Part shown: piece by piece, positions 59,002 to 64,000 of the stretch
Position numbering within the stretch: position 1 is the first letter of the stretch
Layout of the letters: each line of letters opens with the position of its first letter
Assembly: GCA_964433155.1 (NCBI GenBank)
Contig: CAYSQE010000001.1
Coordinates: 124,001 to 188,000, forward strand
Direction: 5' to 3'
DNA: 64,000 nt
Source of the DNA: 2-01-FULL-40-13 sp964433155
GTDB taxonomy: Bacteria; Patescibacteriota; Microgenomatia; UBA1406; GWC2-37-13
Notes under the pieces: generated by a model
Told to the model about the DNA's origin: nothing
The model's input: only the letters and a program-made list of their open reading frames with translations
Database searches by the model: none
Program-made: the position numbers and the translations under genes

Positions 59002-59030
59002 TTGACAAAAAATTGTAGAACGTTTAATCT
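59002..59030 (+). promoter_or_regulatory. Promoter of the major pilin gene
   Basis: Perfect TTGACA (59002-59007), 17-bp spacer and TAATCT (59025-59030). Unlike many genes here it gives a 5' leader of about 53 nt, with a short AAGTAAAAAC direct repeat. Such a leader would suit a highly expressed, separately controlled pilin. Confidence 0.65.
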
Positions 59031-59089
59031 AATAATTAAGGTATTAAAAGTTATCAATCAAGATCCAAGTAAAAACAAGTAAAAACTAT

Positions 59090-59557
59090 ATGATAAAACA
59101 CTTCAAAAAAGGTTTCACTCTCATCGAACTTTTGGTCGTAATCGGTATATTAGCAATTTTGCTGGCGATTACGCTTATAGCTATTAATCCAGCTCGGCAG
59201 TTCGCCCAATCAAACGACACCAAAAGAAATAGTGACGTCAACACTATTTTAAATGCCATAAATCAATATATGGCAGATAATAAAGGTGCGTTTCCTGGAG
59301 GCGGAGTAATAAGCACAGCAGTACAGACAATAGCGTCATCGGCATTCAACACGCTTTGTACCGATGTTATACCACTCTATATTGCCGCTTTACCCGTTGA
59401 TCCAACTGTCAATAATGGTACGCCTGTCCAAGCTGCTAACTGTACAGCTTCATGGGACACAGGCTATACTGTCCAACAGATATCGACAACAGACCGAAGA
59501 ATCACTATAGCAGCTCCGGGTGTAGAGATTCAAGCAAGTATTGAAGTCACCAGGTAA
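59090..59557 (+). CDS. Major type IV pilin
   Basis: A 155-aa prepilin with the classic K-K-G|F-T-L-I-E-L-L-V-V-I-G-I-L leader site and a long N-terminal helix including A-I-N-P-A-R-Q. Two cysteines (L-C-T-D and N-C-T-A) may form the D-region disulfide. Its own promoter and a strong downstream terminator suggest high expression as the main fibre subunit. Length is near that of typical small pilins. Confidence 0.92.
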   Translation: MIKHFKKGFTLIELLVVIGILAILLAITLIAINPARQFAQSNDTKRNSDVNTILNAINQYMADNKGAFPGGGVISTAVQTIASSAFNTLCTDVIPLYIAALPVDPTVNNGTPVQAANCTASWDTGYTVQQISTTDRRITIAAPGVEIQASIEVTR

Positions 59558-59572
59558 TTAAGTAACTTACTT

Positions 59573-61591
59573 TTATTCAACCCGCCCTCCGAATCTGAGG
59601 GCGGGATTTATTTCTATAGATTTATCAATGTCCTGTTTAAAAAGTCCAGAATATTTTCTTTTCAACTCGTCTAGCTTTTTTTTGTCAACCTTGCAACCGT
59701 TATAAAGATAATAGAGTTGTTCATAATATTCTCTCCAAACAGGATATAAGGAAATAGCAATATTGATATTTTTGATCGAATTCATACAATCCTTTCTTGC
59801 ACCATACAGACTTAAACTAAGACCTGAATAGGCCGTAGGATTGGTCGGATCGATATTAAGCGCCTGGCGATAATAATTCTCTGCCTTTTTTGGATCTTTA
59901 TACTGCGCGATGAGAAAATCGCCAACTCTGACAAATGCGTTTGAATAAATTAGGGGAATTTCAGGTGTGATAAAGTTTAACTCAGAAATATTAAGTCTAT
60001 CCCTCCTTTTGATATGAAGCCTCTTTAGGTTATCTTCTATATTCTTCAAATAATCTTCCTCTGAAGGTAAGTTCTTTTTATCTACCAGCTCAAAAATCAG
60101 TCCTTTCGGCATGAGTAGTGCATCTTTAGACACGTTTGGAATTTGCTGGGTTGTGAAAATTGGTTTTTTACTTCGTATAACCTCAAAGGTCTTCGAGACA
60201 ATATCTCTCAAAGAAACTTTGGGATTTTTTTTGTAATACTCATTGATCTCCTTATCTAAATAGATGTTATTGCCCACACCGGGAGGATTTATTATTTCAA
60301 TATCCGCTCTTTCCTTTAACACATATCGCAAGTACCACGTATTGAAAGTGATGGTATCTCCTGTGGCAAAAAAAACCGAATTTTTAGGCAGAGTAGAAAA
60401 TACATCCAATGCCAGTTCATTTCCGATCTGGGTTTTCGAAAGGTCTGTTTTGGGAAAGTTGAATTTAAAAAGAAAAATCGGAACTATGAAAAAATATGAT
60501 AATACAATATAGCTAAAAATAGGCGATGAAAGTTTTTTATTGAGGAAATTTTTTATTATAATAAAACCAAAGGGAACAAAAAACATGAAAGTTACGGCTG
60601 AAAGAGTATAAAATCGTTCCAATATGCCTAAACTCGCTGAAGACGTTGCCACATAAGCTGAATAAAAAATAAATAAGGGTCCAGTAAGTAAACTTGCTAC
60701 AAATAATGAGAAAAAAAGTTTTCTGTCTTTAAAAAAGAGATAAACGAGTCCAAGCAAAAACACAAAAACTACTTGAAATGAATAAGTAGATACAATAGTC
60801 TGAAGGTAGTTTTTCAAAATAATCATCTTCGTTGATTGGGGAACTATTCCCTGTGATTTACCTAGAGTAACTACTCCATAATCCTTTCTTGAAACAAGAT
60901 GTATAAAATTTTTGAGGTTAGTGGCAGAGTCCCAATTTATTACCGGATTTCGCGATGCAGCGATCGGTACATATAAGTAAACCGATATACCTAAAAGGAA
61001 AAGCATAAGGCATAAAAAAATGGTCTTCTTTTTCAGGATAATTTTCAAATGCTTCCTTATAAGATAAGCGAGCGCAGGAAAAATAAGTATTATTGTATGG
61101 TGATGAGTTAGGGAAAGGCCTAAAAAAAATGCCAAAAAATAGAGATATTTTACTTTTTTACTTTTGAAAAACTGAAAAGCCAAATATAAAAGAATGACAA
61201 TGAAAAAATTGTTTAAGGCAAAAACTTCAGGGATCTCAGCATTAAGCCAAAAGAAGTAGGAAAAAGCCAGAATCGATGTACACAACAAACCCAAATATAT
61301 GCTTTTTGACACCTTTAAGGTGTATTTATAATAGAAAATCAGAGCCAAAAGAGAAGAAAATATAGAAATTAAACCAACCTTAGAAACCACCGGTATTGGG
61401 ATTGGTAAACGAGACAAAATTAATCCTAAAAAGGTAAAGAGCGGGTATCCGGGCGGATGTGCAACTCCTCCAACATAGGCAGCAGTCACCAAATCTCCAA
61501 GGTCTCCACTATATATATCACGGGTCAGATTGTGAAGATAGATTAAAGAAACAAAGAGAAAAAAAACGACAATAAGTATCTTTTTGATCAT
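59573..61591 (-). CDS. DUF2723 multi-pass membrane protein with TPR
   Basis: A 672-aa protein with about ten membrane helices. The early D-L-G-D-L-V-T-A and H-P-P-G-Y-P-L-F motifs identify DUF2723, related to GT-C glycosyltransferases. TPR repeats occur at about 560-630 (D-P-K-K-A-E-N-Y-Y-R-Q-A-L). Probable protein O-glycosylation role. Its last ten codons (N-P-A-L-R-F-G-G and on) lie inside the terminator hairpin of the convergent pilin gene. Confidence 0.75.
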   Translation of the reverse strand: MIKKILIVVFFLFVSLIYLHNLTRDIYSGDLGDLVTAAYVGGVAHPPGYPLFTFLGLILSRLPIPIPVVSKVGLISIFSSLLALIFYYKYTLKVSKSIYLGLLCTSILAFSYFFWLNAEIPEVFALNNFFIVILLYLAFQFFKSKKVKYLYFLAFFLGLSLTHHHTIILIFPALAYLIRKHLKIILKKKTIFLCLMLFLLGISVYLYVPIAASRNPVINWDSATNLKNFIHLVSRKDYGVVTLGKSQGIVPQSTKMIILKNYLQTIVSTYSFQVVFVFLLGLVYLFFKDRKLFFSLFVASLLTGPLFIFYSAYVATSSASLGILERFYTLSAVTFMFFVPFGFIIIKNFLNKKLSSPIFSYIVLSYFFIVPIFLFKFNFPKTDLSKTQIGNELALDVFSTLPKNSVFFATGDTITFNTWYLRYVLKERADIEIINPPGVGNNIYLDKEINEYYKKNPKVSLRDIVSKTFEVIRSKKPIFTTQQIPNVSKDALLMPKGLIFELVDKKNLPSEEDYLKNIEDNLKRLHIKRRDRLNISELNFITPEIPLIYSNAFVRVGDFLIAQYKDPKKAENYYRQALNIDPTNPTAYSGLSLSLYGARKDCMNSIKNINIAISLYPVWREYYEQLYYLYNGCKVDKKKLDELKRKYSGLFKQDIDKSIEINPALRFGGRVE
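59581..59613. terminator. Terminator hairpin shared by convergent genes
   Basis: CCCGCCCTC (59581-59589) and GAGGGCGGG (59597-59605) form a 9-bp GC-rich stem with a 7-nt loop, followed by ATTTATTT on the plus strand. It ends the major pilin transcript. On the minus strand it is also part of the coding end of the DUF2723 gene. Confidence 0.85.
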
Positions 61592-61650
61592 AAAGTTAAT
61601 TTAAAAAAATTTTTATGTATTGGATATATATTAATGTGAACATTGGTTGC

Positions 61651-61679
61651 TTGACTTTTAAATCCATAAAAGTTATTAT
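61651..61679 (+). promoter_or_regulatory. Promoter of the response regulator gene
   Basis: TTGACT (61651-61656), 17-bp spacer, TATTAT (61674-61679). The start would fall about 5 nt before the ATG at 61691. Confidence 0.65.
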
Positions 61680-61690
61680 CAGATAATTAT

Positions 61691-62059
61691 ATGGACATGA
61701 AGCGGATTTTGCTAGTTGAGGATGATCCTGTACTTCTCAAACTTTACGCTGACCTTTTAAAAACAGAACAGTTGATTGTTGAAACAGCTACTGAAGGCCA
61801 GGAAGCCTATGAAAAAATGAAGGTAGGAGGTTGGAACTTAGTTCTTCTTGACATGCTTCTTCCGCAGATGAACGGTTTAGATATAGTCAGAAAATTGAAA
61901 AGCAGTCCTCCTCAAACTCCCAATAAAAAGATAGTATTTCTCACCAATCTGGAAAAAGGCAAGGAACTTGATGAAATAAAAAAAATGGGTTTTGAATTTA
62001 TCATTAAAAGTAATCTAACTCCGGATAAATTTGTGGAAAAGATAAAATCTTATCTCTAG
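61691..62059 (+). CDS. Single-domain response regulator (CheY-like)
   Basis: A 122-aa receiver domain: V-E-D-D acidic pocket, phospho-Asp in V-L-L-D-M-L-L-P, Thr in F-L-T-N and Lys in I-I-K-S. No output domain and no kinase nearby. An in-frame ATG two codons later (61697) is an alternative start. It is followed by the MIO lyase gene, which has its own -10 box, so they may not be one operon. Confidence 0.9.
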   Translation: MDMKRILLVEDDPVLLKLYADLLKTEQLIVETATEGQEAYEKMKVGGWNLVLLDMLLPQMNGLDIVRKLKSSPPQTPNKKIVFLTNLEKGKELDEIKKMGFEFIIKSNLTPDKFVEKIKSYL

Positions 62060-62068
62060 GAAATTCAA

Positions 62069-62077
62069 TGATATAAT
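62069..62077 (+). promoter_or_regulatory. Extended -10 promoter of the MIO lyase gene
   Basis: TGA-TATAAT (hexamer 62072-62077) with 7 bases to the ATG at 62085. An ATG at 62076 overlaps the hexamer itself, so it can hardly be in the message. Confidence 0.6.
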
Positions 62078-62084
62078 GGATTAC

Positions 62085-63764
62085 ATGACTTCCTCAAAAT
62101 TTTCTTCCTTATCTTTAGTATCAATCATCAAAAAATTTTCAAAGCTTCCTGAGAATATCATTCTCACTGGAACAAGTCTTACAATTCCAGAAATCATAGC
62201 TGTTGCCAGAAATAATACTGAAGTAAAATTCACAGAAGACAAAAATATCCTTGCAAAAATTGAGGCATCTTACGATCATATGATGAAAGATGTGGTAAAA
62301 GGAGTCCCAGTCTACGGCACAAACACGGGATATGGAGCTAGGGCTTCTCATGTTTTAGTTTATGGATCACAATCAGAAAGAATCGAACTGGCACGAAAAA
62401 TTTCAGAAGGCATAGTTCATGTCGACGTATCCGTTGGTCCAATATTTGAAAAAGAAGTCGTACGAGCAGCTATGTTAATTCGAATTAATATGCTTATGCA
62501 GGGCGTAAGTGCTGTGAAAATTGAAGATTTAGATATTTACCGTAAGATGCTAAATAAACAAATCACGCCTTTGGTGAATCAATATGGTGGCATTGGCGCC
62601 TCTGGAGATCTAGCCCATAACGGAAGAATTTTAAGTGCGGCTCGACAGCTTAAGGGTATTTTAGCTTGGGACAAGAATGATAAGATAGGTGAAGCAAGAA
62701 AACTGTTGAGAAAAGAAAAAATACCTATTTTGAAGCTACGTCCCAAAGCCGGATTGGGATTCGTCAATGGCGATAATTTTTCAACTGCCATGGCTTGTTT
62801 GTTAGCTATCGACACACTAGAACTCATGCTTATTGCTATCGTTACAGGAGCAATAGCAATAGAGGTTCTGAAAGGCTCAGATAGATCTTTTCACCCCATG
62901 TTGGCCAAGGTAAGACCTCACCCAGGACAGAAAGAAGTAGCGGATGTTTATAGATATCTTCTAAAAGGAAGCAAGCTTGTTTATCAGGAAATGGACGGTC
63001 ATAAAAGGAGGCCAGAAGGCGTGAAAGTCCAAGACGGTTATAGCTTGCGAGCGATCGCGCAATACCATGGAGTCAGTGTAGAAAAATTGAAATCTGCATT
63101 TGAGGTTATAGATATCAATGCAAATTCTGTATCTGATAATCCTTTATGGGTAACCCCTGAATTTGTCAATAAAGGAGAAAAACCATGGCAATGGGTGAGT
63201 GGAGGAAACTTTTTGGCGATGCATATGGCGGAAATCATGGATAGCCTCAGAAAAACTTTAACCCACATCGTAAAGTTAAATGACCGTCATCTGGCAAAAT
63301 TAGTTAATCCAAATGAAAACAATGGATTATCGCCTAATCTCTCTGATAAAGCCGCGTTAACTCACTGCAGTTTTAAAGGAGTGCAGATTCAGTCGGGAAT
63401 GTTTGAGGTCTATTCTTCCCTTCTTTCCATCCCCATCAGCACCTTTTTTGGCACCCATGAAGAAGGAAATCAAGACATTACTTCACATGCATTAACTTCA
63501 GGAATATTAGGTTTAGAAAATCTTAGATTGGCTCGCTATTCCACAGCTCAAAATCTCTTGGCAGTAACCCAAGCTGTAGACTTACGTGGCGGTGCTGAAA
63601 AGCTATCTCCACATACTCAACCTCTATATTATTACGTTAGGAAAAGAGTCGAATTTGTCAAAAAAGAACGTCCTTTGAATAGAGAAATTGAAATGTTATA
63701 TGAATCAATAAAAAATGGAGAATTATTAGATATCGTGACAAAAAAGGTTTTTAAAGATTTTTAA
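62085..63764 (+). CDS. MIO-type aromatic amino acid ammonia-lyase or aminomutase
   Basis: About 559 aa of the HAL/PAL/TAL family. The A-S-G of G-I-G-A-S-G-D-L forms the MIO electrophile; the catalytic Tyr is in Y-G-T-N-T-G-Y-G; R-P-H-P-G-Q and a late G-N-Q-D are present. G-N-Q-D fits PAL/TAL or aminomutases better than histidase (N-Q-E-D). The two substrate-selecting positions (Ser-His in HAL, His-Leu in TAL, Phe-Leu in PAL) appear as Lys-Ile, so the substrate is open. No hut genes are nearby. The start at 62085 is chosen from its promoter. A phenylacetate-CoA-ligase-like gene follows 2 bp later. Confidence 0.85.
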   Translation: MTSSKFSSLSLVSIIKKFSKLPENIILTGTSLTIPEIIAVARNNTEVKFTEDKNILAKIEASYDHMMKDVVKGVPVYGTNTGYGARASHVLVYGSQSERIELARKISEGIVHVDVSVGPIFEKEVVRAAMLIRINMLMQGVSAVKIEDLDIYRKMLNKQITPLVNQYGGIGASGDLAHNGRILSAARQLKGILAWDKNDKIGEARKLLRKEKIPILKLRPKAGLGFVNGDNFSTAMACLLAIDTLELMLIAIVTGAIAIEVLKGSDRSFHPMLAKVRPHPGQKEVADVYRYLLKGSKLVYQEMDGHKRRPEGVKVQDGYSLRAIAQYHGVSVEKLKSAFEVIDINANSVSDNPLWVTPEFVNKGEKPWQWVSGGNFLAMHMAEIMDSLRKTLTHIVKLNDRHLAKLVNPNENNGLSPNLSDKAALTHCSFKGVQIQSGMFEVYSSLLSIPISTFFGTHEEGNQDITSHALTSGILGLENLRLARYSTAQNLLAVTQAVDLRGGAEKLSPHTQPLYYYVRKRVEFVKKERPLNREIEMLYESIKNGELLDIVTKKVFKDF

Positions 63765-63766
63765 AA

Positions 63767-64000
63767 ATGGAATCTCCTGTAGAAAAAGCCTTGGCCTTGT
63801 TTCACGAAGTTTATCAAACTTCAAAAGCCTATAAGCACTTCGTCGACTCACATGGAGTTCGAGCAAACGATATAAAAAAAGTCTCAGATTTCAAAAAAAT
63901 ACCTATAACGGATAGACATAATTATATAAATAAATATCCATTGGAGGATCGTTTATTTGGCGGTAAAAAACTGTATGACTATTATATGATTTCTGCCAGT
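63767..64000 (+). CDS. Phenylacetate-CoA ligase-like adenylating enzyme (partial, cut by window end)
   Basis: The first 78 codons are visible. The pattern Y-Q-T-S-K-A-Y-K-H-F, then I-K-K-V-S-D-F-K-K-I-P-I-T-D and Y-P-L, up to Y-M-I-S-A-S, matches the N-terminus of PaaK-type ANL ligases just before the S-G-T-T-G ATP loop. It would activate a carboxylic acid as the adenylate or CoA ester. Two bp after the MIO lyase gene, so it may activate an arylacrylic or beta-amino acid made by that enzyme. Confidence 0.65.
   Translation, partial: MESPVEKALALFHEVYQTSKAYKHFVDSHGVRANDIKKVSDFKKIPITDRHNYINKYPLEDRLFGGKKLYDYYMISAS

Noticed and set aside
62085..63764. Histidine ammonia-lyase of a histidine-degradation operon
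   Set aside because: No hut neighbours, N-Q-D instead of N-Q-E-D, and altered selectivity residues.

Overview
The window looks like a compact, AT-rich chromosome segment of a small-genome bacterium, most likely a Candidate Phyla Radiation (Patescibacteria) member of the Microgenomates type. This rests on gene content: type IV pilus genes with several odd pilin-like proteins, a sortase with LPxTG-type substrates, VanW and DUF4012 proteins, DUF5678, short versions of RecO, RadC, UvrD and triosephosphate isomerase, many 4-base gene overlaps, and promoters placed so close to ATG codons that leaderless mRNAs are likely. The lineage is inferred from content, not from a marker-gene tree. No rRNA, tRNA, CRISPR array or insertion sequence is visible.

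Layout. (1) 1-14.4 kb, minus strand: a tightly overlapping pyrimidine operon pyrB-carA-carB-[frdA-like]-[frdB-like]-methyltransferase-hydrolase-pyrC-[aspartase]-pyrE, then a separately promoted methyltransferase and a SLOG-fold protein. The dihydroorotate-oxidising gene pyrD is not in the operon. In its place stands a soluble fumarate reductase-like pair whose iron-sulfur subunit has lost all three cysteines of the [3Fe-4S] cluster, plus an aspartase that could make fumarate. Upstream of pyrB is a complete attenuator: promoter, 5' hairpin, 12-codon leader peptide ending in a U-rich run, and a strong terminator. (2) 14.4-16.3 kb: rdgB and serS. (3) 16.3-24.2 kb: cell-envelope block (PBP1A, sortase, a PilM-like/baseplate-J-like fusion, a membrane-anchored solute-binding protein, VanW). 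(4) 24.3-28.4 kb: glutamate-cysteine ligase family protein, a Fic protein preceded by five 10-bp repeats, acyltransferase, peroxiredoxin, a lone DUF433 gene and a decayed peroxiredoxin copy. (5) 28.4-34 kb: a LexA-led operon with a RadC N-terminal domain, a PUA/EVE-like nuclease, a small unknown protein and a Cas4/RecB-like nuclease; then cyclophilin and a UvrD-type helicase.

(6) 34-39.3 kb: tpiA, an LCP-family ligase, two sortase-type surface proteins, and PilN/PilO-like genes overlapping the ribosomal protein S20 gene. (7) 39.3-43.2 kb: glyS with an unknown 178-aa gene under a glycine T-box riboswitch with a very short Stem I, then a retropepsin-like protein with DUF5678, and recO. (8) 43.2-49.6 kb: exopolysaccharide/glycosylation genes. 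(9) 49.6-59.6 kb: HAD and EamA genes, then an Hpt-response regulator-pilB-pilC-pseudopilin operon and the separately promoted major pilin. (10) 59.6-64 kb: a DUF2723 membrane protein, a response regulator, a MIO-type aromatic amino acid lyase and the start of a phenylacetate-CoA-ligase-like enzyme cut by the window edge.

Most notable candidates: the fumarate reductase/aspartase-containing pyr operon and its attenuator, the glyS T-box whose Shine-Dalgarno is also the terminator arm, the LexA-led nuclease operon, and the MIO lyase/ligase pair.
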